The position numbers were made by a program, and so were the translations under genes. From Capsulimonas corticalis (lineage in GTDB: Bacteria; Armatimonadota; Armatimonadia; Armatimonadales; Capsulimonadaceae), in the NCBI RefSeq assembly GCF_003574315.2, contig NZ_AP025739.1:2976001-3040000 (forward strand): a DNA stretch of 64,000 nucleotides, given 5' to 3'. The first letter of the stretch is position 1. Each line of letters opens with the position of its first letter. Under the pieces are notes generated by a model, which worked only from the letters and a program-made list of their open reading frames with translations, ran no database searches and was not told where the DNA came from. Positions 25,244 through 33,409 of this stretch are shown here, piece by piece.

Positions 25244-26893
25244 TTAGCGTGGCGTAATCACTGCTGTCAGTAAACAAACGTCGTCGCGCGCCACGCCGCC
25301 TCTCGAAGCGGCGTCCACTCCGTCCATCAGGCGCACGGCGGCTGCCTCGGCTGCCCCTTGCTGGTTCTCATCGGAACTCAAAGGCAGTTCGAGGAGCGCC
25401 TTCGCCCCCTCAATCCCCAGCATGTTGTGGCGGCTCGCCCCGCACTCCGTCACTCCATCGGTAAAGATCGCCAGCATGTCGCCGGGGGCAAGCGTCACCA
25501 TATGTTCGGCGAAGCGCGGCGTGTCGTCCATGCCGAGTACGGATCCCGTTGGCGCAAGCTCCTCGACCGTTCCCGTTTTCTCCCGCCGAACGAGCGCCGG
25601 TTCCTGGCCGCAGTTGACATAGGTCAGCACCCTGGTCTTTGCATCGTAGCACCCGACAAAGAGCGTGGCGAATCCCGACAGCAGGCCGTTTGCCGCCACC
25701 ACATGGTTGAGGTCGTTGACGGCCGCCGCCAGGGTCGGTTGAGAGTAGAGGAAGGCGCGCAGCATATTCCGGACGGTCGCCACTTGCGCCGCGGCCGCCA
25801 GTCCTTTTCCGCTGACGTCGCCCACGACCAGCGCGGTGCAGTCCTCTCCCACGGCAAACACATCGTAGAAGTCCCCGCCGACGCCCGCTTCGCGCAGCGC
25901 CGCCTGGTAGCGGCTCGCAAGCAGCAGGCCGGGCGCGCTCTCCGGCAGGCGCGGCTGGAGCGCCTTTTGAAGCTGCTGCGAAATATTGCGCTCGCGCTGC
26001 GCCGCGCGTGCCATCTTCATCGCGCCGCGCACCTGGACGGCGACGGCTTCCACCATCATCACTTCCTCAATGGTCCAGTCTCTGGCTTCCGTCGCCATCA
26101 TCACCGTCAGCGCGGCGCGCGGGCGGCTTTGATCGAAGAACGGCACGGCGATATACGAGCGCTGCCCGGTCTGCACAAACAAGTCCACCAAGGTCTGCGG
26201 GAGAGGGGACGCCAGGACATCCCGCATCACCACGGTGCGCCCCTCGGGGTAGATCTCCGAGCTGGAGATCTCGCGCTCCGCCAGATTCCATTCGCCTTCC
26301 AGAGAGGCGATTCCGTCCGCGCGCCAATCCTTTTCAATAACCGCCGTATTCTGATCCTCGTCGTAAAGCACGTAGAAGCATCGATCGACGGCGAGGCGCT
26401 CCCCCAGTCTTTTGAGGGCGGCGGAGTGGGGCGCCAAGTCGTCATCGCTCCACAGGACGGCGTGCCCGACTTCGTTGACCAGCGCTTCGCGGTCCGCGCG
26501 GGCGCGCGCCTCCTCGGCGGACTCGCGCGCCCGCTGCTCCGCCTTTCGCTGGGAGCTGCTGATCGCCGATACGCTTAGTCCGACGATGAGGAAAATCACC
26601 AGTGTTGTTTGATCGATCTGGTCCGGGACCGCCAGTGTATTTTGTGGGGAGATAAAGAGATAACTGCCCAGCAGCGCCGAGACGATCAAAGCCATCAAGG
26701 CGCCGCCCCATCCGCCCACCCAGGCGCTGAACACCACGGCGGGAAGGAACATAATGAACGGCGCGCGCCGGCCCAGGATCGGCGTCAGTGAGTGGCGTAT
26801 GCACGCGGCGAGGAGAATGCTGCCGGCGACGAACAGGTACGAACGGACGATCGCGGCCGTTTTGGATTGAAACCAAGTACGTTTGACGGACAA
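25244..26893 (-). CDS. Membrane DUF4118-GAF-SpoIIE (PP2C-type) serine phosphatase
   Basis: 549 residues. The first 105 residues form four membrane helices with the KdpD/DUF4118 pattern (LTPILGRRAPFIMFLPAVVFS, WVGGWGGAL). A coiled segment leads to a GAF domain (about 155-295) and a SpoIIE catalytic domain (about 325-545). The latter carries GGDFYDVFAV, VGDVSGKGLAAA (metal-binding Asp) and FTDGVTE, all intact. It should remove phosphate from anti-anti-sigma (STAS) proteins in a partner-switching system. The start is a TTG at 26893, supported by AGGAG eight bases upstream on the minus strand. It converges with the RsbW-like kinase gene, separated by 57 bp, making a plausible kinase/phosphatase pair. 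Confidence 0.88.
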   Translation of the reverse strand: MSVKRTWFQSKTAAIVRSYLFVAGSILLAACIRHSLTPILGRRAPFIMFLPAVVFSAWVGGWGGALMALIVSALLGSYLFISPQNTLAVPDQIDQTTLVIFLIVGLSVSAISSSQRKAEQRARESAEEARARADREALVNEVGHAVLWSDDDLAPHSAALKRLGERLAVDRCFYVLYDEDQNTAVIEKDWRADGIASLEGEWNLAEREISSSEIYPEGRTVVMRDVLASPLPQTLVDLFVQTGQRSYIAVPFFDQSRPRAALTVMMATEARDWTIEEVMMVEAVAVQVRGAMKMARAAQRERNISQQLQKALQPRLPESAPGLLLASRYQAALREAGVGGDFYDVFAVGEDCTALVVGDVSGKGLAAAAQVATVRNMLRAFLYSQPTLAAAVNDLNHVVAANGLLSGFATLFVGCYDAKTRVLTYVNCGQEPALVRREKTGTVEELAPTGSVLGMDDTPRFAEHMVTLAPGDMLAIFTDGVTECGASRHNMLGIEGAKALLELPLSSDENQQGAAEAAAVRLMDGVDAASRGGVARDDVCLLTAVITPR

Positions 26894-27197
26894 GAAACAC
26901 GCTCCTGCCTGGCCGCTCGGACGGAGGCGGCTTTGACGGGCTGGCGCCTGCTGTAGAAAGAGTTTATGTCACCAGAACGATAGGATTATTATAGCACGCT
27001 TCACCATCTGAGGCGGGAGGGCGATCGCAAGCCCGCAATAAGCTTGTTTTTTGAGAGAATATTGAGGCGAATAAGAGACATCAGGGAATGAGGGAAATCG
27101 CTGGTGAAGACAATTCGATCATAAAATGCGCTTGAGTGAGACTGCACACCACGGAATTTTTTTGTTTTTTTGGGTATGGCGCGGTATGTTTGTCTGG

Positions 27198-27226
27198 TTG
27201 ACAATCCGGCTCTTTCGTGATATACT
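27198..27226 (+). promoter_or_regulatory. Consensus sigma-70-type promoter with no downstream gene on its strand
   Basis: TTGACA (27198-27203), 17 bases, TATACT (27221-27226). The hexamers and spacing equal those of the pseudopilin promoters at 1018 and 42595. The next gene to the right is on the opposite strand and ends at 27326. Confidence 0.75.
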
Positions 27227-27232
27227 TTATTC

Positions 27233-27285
27233 ACGTTCGAAATATTGAGCGCCGGCGAGAGACTTCCAGTCTCCCGCTTTTTTTA
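27233..27285 (+). ncRNA. Candidate short RNA of about 50 nt
   Basis: It is bounded by the consensus promoter at 27198-27226 and an intrinsic terminator. The predicted RNA would start near 27233 and end in the T run at 27278-27284, so most of it is the terminator hairpin with about 20 nt of single-stranded 5' sequence. No open reading frame fits. It resembles no family I recognise. It could be a small regulator or a relic of a lost gene. Confidence 0.4.
27255..27284 (+). terminator. Intrinsic terminator of the candidate short RNA
   Basis: GCGAGAGACT, loop TCC, AGTCTCCCGC (nine pairs, one A-C mismatch), then seven T. It is oriented for plus-strand transcription only. Confidence 0.75.
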
Positions 27286-27325
27286 TTGCCCCCCCGTCCT
27301 CTTGCTGATCCACCCCTGTAAAACC

Positions 27326-30300
27326 TCACAAAGGCGAGATTGCGTTATGGGACGCCGCCGATGGCGGGTCCGGCTTCTCCAGCGCATAATCCATGACTTC
27401 CTCCCAGCTCAGGACGGCTCCTTCGCGCCAGAGGGAAGCGAATGTTTCTTCGCCGAGAGCGATGCGGGCGCTGGCGACCATACGGTCGTGTTCTTCGCGG
27501 TCGCGAGGCGGCATTTCGGTGAATGCGGGAGCTTTCGCCGAATCGATGGCTCCCCAGAGGCGAACGGCCTTTGCGGGATACGCCTGCGCCTGCGCCACGG
27601 CGGCCATGCCCCGCAGACTTGATACCGCATTGTCCGGGGCTGGAAGGTCCCGGAAGATCTTCAGGCTGTCCGCGTAGCGCGCCCACGCCGTGACGGCGTC
27701 GCCTTGTAAGCGCGATACGTCGCCCAGGCCGCAAAGCGCGGCGGCGGCGTCCAGACGGAATCCGCTTTGACGATACAGTTCTTCGCTTTCTTCGTATAAC
27801 GCCTGCGCCGCGCCGTAGTCGCCGCTGGAAACTTCCATCTCCGCGATGCGCGCCAGCGTGCTTGCGATCGCGGGCTTGTCTCCCAGCTCTCGCCGAATCT
27901 CCAGGCTTTCCGCAAACAGGGCGCGTGCGAGTTCATCCTCGTCGCGGGCGCGCGCCGTGAGCCCGAGGGCGCTGAGCGACGAGCTGATGGCGCGTTTGTA
28001 TCCCAGACTTCTGCGGATCTCCAGGGCTTCGTCGTGGAGCGACCACGCCGCATCGTAATGGCCCTGCGCGTAGTTCAGATTGCCGAGGTCTTCAAGAAGG
28101 GCGGCCAGCCCCATCGAGTCCCGCAGCTCGCGGCGGATGCCCAGGCACTCCTCGAAATACGAGCGCGCGAGCGCATAGTCGCCCTGACGCTGGGCGGCGT
28201 GTCCCAGGGGGATGAGCGCGGTGGCGATCCCGACTTTGTCGTCCAGCGCGCGGGAGATCGCGAGGGCTTCGTGATAACTTGCCTGCGCGGCGTCCGCCTC
28301 GCCCTGGTAATGCGCGACGTTCGCCAGGTTGAACAGGATCTTCGCGACCCCCTGCTGGTCGCCGAGCGCGCGGTAAATCCCCAGGGCTTCTTCATAGATT
28401 CCGCGCGCCAGCGTGTGCTCTCCCTGGCTGTACGCCAGGTTGCCCGCTCCCCAAAGCCCCTTCGCGCGCGCCGATGGGAAGATGTGCGATGCCGGACGCG
28501 CCAGTGCGCGCTCCAGGTTGCGCCGGCCTTCCCGATAGTAGCCGCGCACATACCAGAATCGCCACAGCGCGCCGGACAGCCGCAGGTCCGTCTCCGTCGC
28601 CTGTGGATCGTCCGCGATCCGGGCCAGCGCCGCGCGCAGATTGTCGTGCTCGGATTCGACGCGGCGCAGCCACTGGCCCTGCTCCGCGCCGCGCAGCTCC
28701 GGCTCCGCCGCTTCCGCGAGGGCCAGGAACCAGTCCGTGTGGCGGTCCTTAATCGCCTCCGTCTCTCCCAACGCGTCCCGCTTGCCGGCCGCGTACTGCC
28801 GCACCATCTCCAGCAGCCGATAGCGTCCGCCCGCGTCTTCCGGCTGGTCCGTAAACGCGACAAGGGACTTCTCCACCAGCGAGATCAGCAGATCCTGGAT
28901 CTGTTCCGAGGCGATCCCATGTCCAGAGCAGACGGCCTCCGCCGCTTCCAATGTCCATCCTCCCGCGAAGACCGACACGCGCGCGAGCAGCAGGCGGTCC
29001 TGGTCGCCGAGCAGCCCGTACGACCAGTCGAGGGTCGAGCGCAACGTCTGCTGGCGTGAAAGCGCGGTGCGGCTGCCGCCCGTCAGAAGCCCGCGATGGT
29101 CGTGCAGACGCGCTTCGATCTGCTCGATCGTCATCGCGTTGACGCGGGAGGCGGCCAGCTCAATGGCGAGCGGGATGCCCTCAAGCAGCGAGCTCACGCG
29201 CGCCATGGTCATGGCGTTGGTCCCGGTCAGCGAGAAGCTTTGCTGCGCGGCCTGCGCCCGCTCGACGAATAAGCGCACGCTCTCGTATCCCATGAGCACG
29301 CGCACCAGGGCGCTTCGTCCTTGTGGAAGATGATCGGGGTCTGGAGTGGCCAGCGACGGCACTGTCCAGGCGGCCTCGCCGGTCAGTCCGAGCGACTCGC
29401 GGCTCGTGGCGAGGATCCGCACATTGGCGCACTCGCGCAGCAGATGCGCGGCGACCTGCACGCACGCCGCCAGCACATGCTCGCAGTTATCCAGCACGAG
29501 CAGCAGACGCTTGCGGCGCAGGTGGTCCGTCAGGCTCTCCAGCATGGTGCGGTTCTGCTCCTCTTGCAGGTCGAGGACCGCCGCGATCCGCGCGCACACG
29601 AGCTTTCCGTCGGAGATCGATTCCAGCGACGCCAGCCACACGCCGTCGGGATACTCGGGCAGGACGTCGCGGGCCACTTCAATCGCCAGGCGAGTCTTGC
29701 CGATGCCGCCCAGTCCCGTCAGCGTCACCAGCCGCGCGCGGCGCAGCTTGGCGGCGACATCGGCGCGCTCGTCCTCACGCCCGATCAGCTCGGTGAGCGC
29801 GTGCGGGAGGGCGCCGTTGATGAGGCGCGGGGGCGGCGCGGCCTTCGGCTCCAGCGGCGAAATGGCGCGCTGCCGGACTTCCCTGCGCAGTTTGGCGTAG
29901 AGCGCGCTGGTTTTCTCGTCGGGAAGCGCTTTGGGGTCGCTTCGCAGCAGATCGACGAATTTGCGATAGACCTGGAGGGCGGCGTTGCTGTCGCCGGCCT
30001 GCGCAAGCGCCTCCATGAGACCGCGCTGCGCCGTATCCCACATCGGATCGATCTCGATCGCCCGCCGATAAAGATTGGCGGCGCCTTCGTAGTCGCCGGC
30101 CGTCAGGGCGTGCTCCGCCAGCGTTTGCAGCGCGTGCAGGCAGCCGCGCTCTCGAAGGGCGCGCTCCTGATAGACCCACTCCTCGGCGCAGCCTTCCAGA
30201 AGCGCTCCCTGATAGAGATGGACGGCTTGCTCCAGCGCGGGAAGCCTGCGGCCGGCGATCGCGGCGTCGAAAATGACGACATCCGCCTGCGCGCCTTCGA

Positions 30301-30607
30301 GATCCAGCAGGAGCGTCTGCCGGCTGGGGGACTGCACGCGCGCGCCCTGCGCGCCGAGCGCCTGGCGGAGCTCGCTCAGCACCGGACGCAGGCTCGTGGA
30401 CGCCTGGCTCTGGTCCATATCCGGCCACAGAGTCCCGGCGAGCCACTCGCGTTCGACGGCGCGTCCGTGACGGAGGGTGAGCAGGGCGAGCAGCCAGAGC
30501 GCCTTCCGAGAGCGCAGGCGCGGCAGCGGCGTCCCCTCGACAAAGACGCGCATGGGGCCGAAGCAATGAATGATAAGCGGAAAAGCGGCGTTGTCAGATG
30601 CAGTCAT
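27326..30607 (-). CDS. SARP/AfsR-type regulator: winged helix-BTAD-NB-ARC ATPase-TPR
   Basis: 1093 residues. Residues about 12-95 form an OmpR-like winged helix (IIHCFGPMRVFVEG, LWLLALLTLRHGRAV). A bacterial transcriptional activation (BTAD) domain runs to about 245 (VIFDAAIAGRRLPALEQAV; YRRAIEIDPMWDTAQRGLM). An NB-ARC/STAND ATPase follows with P-loop LTGLGGIGKTRLA near residue 300 and LLLVLDNCEHVL (Walker B). The C-terminal half is TPR repeats (about 650-1040). Proteins of this build are signal-integrating activators, often of secondary-metabolite genes, with nucleotide binding controlling oligomer state. It sits 3.7 kb beyond the peptide cluster, so control of that cluster is possible but unproven. 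Two palindromic sites 70-100 bp upstream may be its own operators. Confidence 0.9.
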   Translation of the reverse strand: MTASDNAAFPLIIHCFGPMRVFVEGTPLPRLRSRKALWLLALLTLRHGRAVEREWLAGTLWPDMDQSQASTSLRPVLSELRQALGAQGARVQSPSRQTLLLDLEGAQADVVIFDAAIAGRRLPALEQAVHLYQGALLEGCAEEWVYQERALRERGCLHALQTLAEHALTAGDYEGAANLYRRAIEIDPMWDTAQRGLMEALAQAGDSNAALQVYRKFVDLLRSDPKALPDEKTSALYAKLRREVRQRAISPLEPKAAPPPRLINGALPHALTELIGREDERADVAAKLRRARLVTLTGLGGIGKTRLAIEVARDVLPEYPDGVWLASLESISDGKLVCARIAAVLDLQEEQNRTMLESLTDHLRRKRLLLVLDNCEHVLAACVQVAAHLLRECANVRILATSRESLGLTGEAAWTVPSLATPDPDHLPQGRSALVRVLMGYESVRLFVERAQAAQQSFSLTGTNAMTMARVSSLLEGIPLAIELAASRVNAMTIEQIEARLHDHRGLLTGGSRTALSRQQTLRSTLDWSYGLLGDQDRLLLARVSVFAGGWTLEAAEAVCSGHGIASEQIQDLLISLVEKSLVAFTDQPEDAGGRYRLLEMVRQYAAGKRDALGETEAIKDRHTDWFLALAEAAEPELRGAEQGQWLRRVESEHDNLRAALARIADDPQATETDLRLSGALWRFWYVRGYYREGRRNLERALARPASHIFPSARAKGLWGAGNLAYSQGEHTLARGIYEEALGIYRALGDQQGVAKILFNLANVAHYQGEADAAQASYHEALAISRALDDKVGIATALIPLGHAAQRQGDYALARSYFEECLGIRRELRDSMGLAALLEDLGNLNYAQGHYDAAWSLHDEALEIRRSLGYKRAISSSLSALGLTARARDEDELARALFAESLEIRRELGDKPAIASTLARIAEMEVSSGDYGAAQALYEESEELYRQSGFRLDAAAALCGLGDVSRLQGDAVTAWARYADSLKIFRDLPAPDNAVSSLRGMAAVAQAQAYPAKAVRLWGAIDSAKAPAFTEMPPRDREEHDRMVASARIALGEETFASLWREGAVLSWEEVMDYALEKPDPPSAASHNAISPL

Positions 30608-30678
30608 GTGTTTCCGGGCGACTTTCTCTCAATAGAGCGTGTTGGCGGGACACAGTCCTCATCTCGAAATGTTCGAGC

Positions 30679-30709
30679 CTTTCTGAAAGAATTCTAATCT
30701 TTCCGAAAG
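30679..30709. promoter_or_regulatory. Two palindromic operator-like sites upstream of the SARP gene
   Basis: CTTTCTGAAAG (30679-30689) and CTTTCCGAAAG (30699-30709) are each self-complementary around one base and lie exactly 20 bp apart, on the same face of the helix. They sit 72-102 bp before the SARP start codon. Confidence 0.5.
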
Positions 30710-30872
30710 AGTTCCGGGGCGCGAAACGATTTTCCTCCTGAACTTCGCTCCCGCAGGCGAAGCGAGGAAGCTCATAGGAATAACCTATGAAAATTATACC
30801 TTCCATGTCTGCCGGTTCCGGACTGCCTGCCGGCCGCCGGGCGCCGCCTGTAATATTTTGCGTTTGGGAAGG

Positions 30873-30898
30873 GCGTTCCGGCCTTCGGAACGCTTTTT
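30873..30898 (+). terminator. Terminator-like hairpin between divergent genes
   Basis: GCGTTCCG, loop GCCTT, CGGAACGC, then TTTTT. It is oriented for plus-strand transcription although no plus-strand gene lies upstream. It ends exactly at the -35 of the next promoter, so it may insulate that promoter. Confidence 0.6.
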
Positions 30899-30926
30899 GA
30901 TTGGAACGGTAACGTTACGATAACAT
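30897..30926 (+). promoter_or_regulatory. Promoter with a palindrome in the spacer, upstream of the hydrolase pair
   Basis: TTGATT (30897-30902), 18 bases, TAACAT (30921-30926). The spacer holds the perfect 10-bp palindrome GTAACGTTAC (30909-30918), a position where a bound repressor would block RNA polymerase. Confidence 0.45.
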
Positions 30927-30976
30927 CGCGCCTTCATAATCGTGATAGAAAATAGACGAGGGAAAGGAGGCCTCCG

Positions 30977-31030
30977 TTGTCCGGAACCGAACTCGCCGGT
31001 TTCGCGATCAGGAAAGGGCGCAGCGCATGA
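30977..31030 (+). CDS. Possible 17-codon leader peptide coupled to the hydrolase gene
   Basis: A textbook ribosome site AAAGGAGG (30963-30970) is followed after 6 bases by TTG, which opens a 17-codon frame (MSGTELAGFAIRKGRSA). Its stop TGA overlaps the hydrolase start as ATGA at 31027. No in-frame start for the hydrolase itself lies near that ribosome site. It could be a real coupled leader, or the strong site may be fortuitous. Confidence 0.3.
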   Translation: MSGTELAGFAIRKGRSA

Positions 31031-31746
31031 GGGCGAACAATGCTGTCAAAAACGTCGTGCTGGTGCATGGCCCCTTCGCCGATGGATCGATCTGGAGAAA
31101 GGTCATCTCTCGGCTTCAGGAAGGCGGGTATTACGTCACCGCCGTCCAGCTGCCGCTGACTTCTCTGAAAGAAGATGTGGCGATCACCCGTCACATCGTC
31201 AGCATGCAGCATGGCTCCGTCATTTTGGTCGGCCACTCTTATGGAGGGGCCGTCATTACCGAGGCTGGCGACGAGGCGAATGTCGCCGGTCTGGTTTATA
31301 TCGCCGCCTTTGCGCCGGACGAGGGGGAAACGCTGGGAGATCTCATCCATCGATACGCGACGGCGCCGGGGTTCGGTCACCTGCGCACCGACGATCACGG
31401 GTTCACCTGGATCGTGACGGAGGCCTTTCCCCAGTACTTCGCGGGCGACATCCCGGACGCGGAGGCGCGGGTGCTGGCGGCCGTGCAGCATCCCTGGAAG
31501 GTCCCCGGCAATCGGATCGTGCAGCCGTCATGGCGCTCCAAGCCCTCCTGGTTCCAAATCTCGGAAGACGATCTGATGATTAACCCCGACCTGCAAAGGT
31601 TTTTGTCGCAGCGCATGGGCGCGAAAACAACCTCGCTCGTATCCAGCCACGCCGCCATGGTCTCCCATCCGGAGGAGACGGCGCAATGCATTATCGAAGC
31701 CGCCCAATCGGCTCAGACCAAGAAAAGCACAAGGAGAACACCATGA
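31027..31746 (+). CDS. Alpha/beta-fold hydrolase (cytoplasmic)
   Basis: 239 residues. VLVHGPFADGSIWRKVI is the oxyanion-hole region, VGHSYGGAVI carries the G-x-S-x-G nucleophile, and SSHAAMVSHPEE near the end supplies the catalytic histidine. This is the small esterase-like alpha/beta hydrolase group; the substrate cannot be predicted. There is no signal peptide. AGGAAAGG lies about 10 bases before the ATG. The stop overlaps the next start as ATGA, and the next gene encodes a close paralogue with a signal peptide, so the pair probably arose by tandem duplication. Confidence 0.88.
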   Translation: MRANNAVKNVVLVHGPFADGSIWRKVISRLQEGGYYVTAVQLPLTSLKEDVAITRHIVSMQHGSVILVGHSYGGAVITEAGDEANVAGLVYIAAFAPDEGETLGDLIHRYATAPGFGHLRTDDHGFTWIVTEAFPQYFAGDIPDAEARVLAAVQHPWKVPGNRIVQPSWRSKPSWFQISEDDLMINPDLQRFLSQRMGAKTTSLVSSHAAMVSHPEETAQCIIEAAQSAQTKKSTRRTP

Positions 31747-32528
31747 ACCGAATGACCAAAATCACCATCGGCCTGACAGCCGTCACCGCCGCGTTCGCGT
31801 CCGCGCACACCGTCCAGGCCGCCGCCCCGGTCCCGGCGGAAAAGCCCGTGATCGTGCTCGTCCACGGCGCCTTCGCCGACGGCTCCAGCTGGTCGAAGGT
31901 CATCCCGATCTTACAGAAAGACGGCTATACCGTGATCGCCGTCCAGAACCCATTGACGTCGGTGGCCGACGATGTCGCGACGACCAAGCGTGTGATCGAC
32001 GCCCAGAAGGGCCCCGTGGTCGCCGTCGGCCATTCCTACGGCGGCGTGGTGATCACGGGGGCGGCGGACGGCGCCGCGAACGTCAAGGCGCTGGTGTACC
32101 TGGCCGCGTACGCGCCGGACGCCGGCGAGCCGCTAGGCGTCCTGAACGACAAGTTCGGCCCATCGCAGCTCGCTACGGCGCTCGCGCCCGACGCCGCCGG
32201 CTTCCTTTATGTCGACCGGGCGAAGTTCCACGAGGTGTTCTGCAAGGACGTTCCGGACACGGAGGCGAGCATCATGTGGGCGACGCAAAAACCGCTGGCC
32301 GCCGCCACGTTCCAGCAGTCCGTCACGGGCGCGGCCTGGAAGACGATCCCTTCGTGGTACCTGGTGTCCTCGGACGATCACGCCATCAACCCCGATCTGG
32401 AGCGGTTTATGGCCCAGCGGATCGGCGCGAAGACCTCCGAGATCAAGGCGAGCCATGTGGCGTTTATCTCCCACCCCAAGGAGATCGCCAAGCTGATCGA
32501 AGAGGCGGCGACGTCACCTCTGAAATAG
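31743..32528 (+). CDS. Alpha/beta-fold hydrolase with signal peptide (exported paralogue)
   Basis: 261 residues from the ATG at 31743, which follows AAGGAGA. The N-terminus is a Sec signal peptide (KITIGLTAVTAAFASAHTVQA, probable cut after AQA-type VQA), then VIVLVHGAFADGSSWSKVI, VGHSYGGVVITG with the nucleophile serine, and ASHVAFISHPKE with the catalytic histidine. The sequence closely follows the cytoplasmic copy just upstream. It should act in the cell envelope or outside, on an unknown ester or related substrate. It is translationally coupled to the upstream gene (ATGA) and followed 55 bp later by wrbA. Confidence 0.9.
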   Translation: MNRMTKITIGLTAVTAAFASAHTVQAAAPVPAEKPVIVLVHGAFADGSSWSKVIPILQKDGYTVIAVQNPLTSVADDVATTKRVIDAQKGPVVAVGHSYGGVVITGAADGAANVKALVYLAAYAPDAGEPLGVLNDKFGPSQLATALAPDAAGFLYVDRAKFHEVFCKDVPDTEASIMWATQKPLAAATFQQSVTGAAWKTIPSWYLVSSDDHAINPDLERFMAQRIGAKTSEIKASHVAFISHPKEIAKLIEEAATSPLK

Positions 32529-32583
32529 TCCGCCACTCCAGGGCGATGACAGCAGCCTGACCATCATACAAAGGAAAATTATC

Positions 32584-33198
32584 ATGACCGCAGTGAAAGT
32601 TCTGATCGCGTTTTATTCTCGTAACGGCTCGACCGAGGCGCTCGCGCAGGCCATTGCCGAGGGCGCCCAGGCGGAAGGAGCCGAAGTGCGGCTACGCCGC
32701 GTTCGTGATTTCGTCGCTGAGGAAGTGATTCAGAGTGTGCCGGGATGGGCGGCCAACCGCGACCGCATGCACGCTCAGTACGAAGCGCCGACCGGGGGAG
32801 ACGCCGAATGGGCCGACGCAATCGTCTTTGGATCCCCGACCCGGTTCGGCAATGTCAGCTCCGAACTGAAATCGTTTGTAGACAGCCTGGGCGGTCTGTG
32901 GTTCCAGGGCAAGCTGAACGGCAAAGTCGGCTCGGCCTTTTGCTCGACATCGACCCGGCACGGCGGCAATGAAAGTACGAATATCACGATGTTCAACTTC
33001 ATGGCCCACCTCGGACTGATCGTTGTTCCGCTCGGCTACGCCGACCCCGCCATGTTCCGCGGCGCCGGAACGCCGTACGGAGCGAGCAGCGTGTCCGGCC
33101 AGGACAACACTCCGCCGTCGGAAGACGATCTGGAAGTCGCCCGTTACCAGGGACGCCGCACGGCGAAGGTGGCGCGGCTGCTGAGCGCCGCGGAATAG
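32584..33198 (+). CDS. wrbA: NAD(P)H:quinone oxidoreductase, WrbA type
   Basis: 204 residues, the usual size. The flavodoxin fold is clear: VLIAFYSRNGSTEALAQAI binds the FMN phosphate, GSPTRFGNVSSELKSFVDS and FCSTSTRHGGNESTN are WrbA signatures, and the C-terminal RYQGRRTAKVA is typical. WrbA proteins reduce quinones by two electrons and protect against redox stress. AAAGGA lies 8-13 bases before the ATG. It probably belongs to the operon begun at 31027. Confidence 0.93.
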   Translation: MTAVKVLIAFYSRNGSTEALAQAIAEGAQAEGAEVRLRRVRDFVAEEVIQSVPGWAANRDRMHAQYEAPTGGDAEWADAIVFGSPTRFGNVSSELKSFVDSLGGLWFQGKLNGKVGSAFCSTSTRHGGNESTNITMFNFMAHLGLIVVPLGYADPAMFRGAGTPYGASSVSGQDNTPPSEDDLEVARYQGRRTAKVARLLSAAE

Positions 33199-33409
33199 AC
33201 CGGAGAACGAGGAACGATCCTCGCGATCCGTTCCACGCCTTCCGCGCCCGCGAACGATCCGGCGTCTCCCAGAGAGGGTTCCGATGAGAATCGTAAGATC
33301 TCAAGTCAGCAAGCGAAAACACTCGACCCCTCGCCAATCGCACTGGGAGAGCCGGACATCCGCCGGCGCGGGAAGGAGGCCCCGCGCTGTTCGCACACAG
33401 GAGATTCCG

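Larger units (their letters stand above)
26894..27325. other. Intergenic region, 432 bp
   Basis: This gap lies between the start of the SpoIIE gene and the stop of the SARP gene, both on the minus strand. It is AT-rich at 26960-27240 and contains a consensus plus-strand promoter (27198-27226) followed at once by an intrinsic terminator (27255-27284). No protein-coding gene is convincing. Confidence 0.6.
30608..31026. other. Intergenic region, 419 bp, with several palindromes
   Basis: From left to right: paired CTTTCYGAAAG sites (30679-30709), an inverted repeat CTTCGC...GCGAAG (30743-30762), TCATAGG-AATAA-CCTATGA (30772-30790), a plus-strand terminator-like hairpin (30873-30898), a promoter with a palindrome in its spacer (30897-30926), and a short leader frame (30977-31030). 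It is the divergent control region between the SARP gene and the alpha/beta hydrolase operon. Confidence 0.6.

Noticed and set aside
27001-27234. A 77-codon minus-strand frame
   Set aside because: It covers AT-rich promoter DNA, has no ribosome site and no recognisable motif.
30594-30806. A 70-codon minus-strand frame upstream of the SARP gene
   Set aside because: It crosses the palindromic control region, overlaps the SARP start and has no ribosome site or family resemblance.
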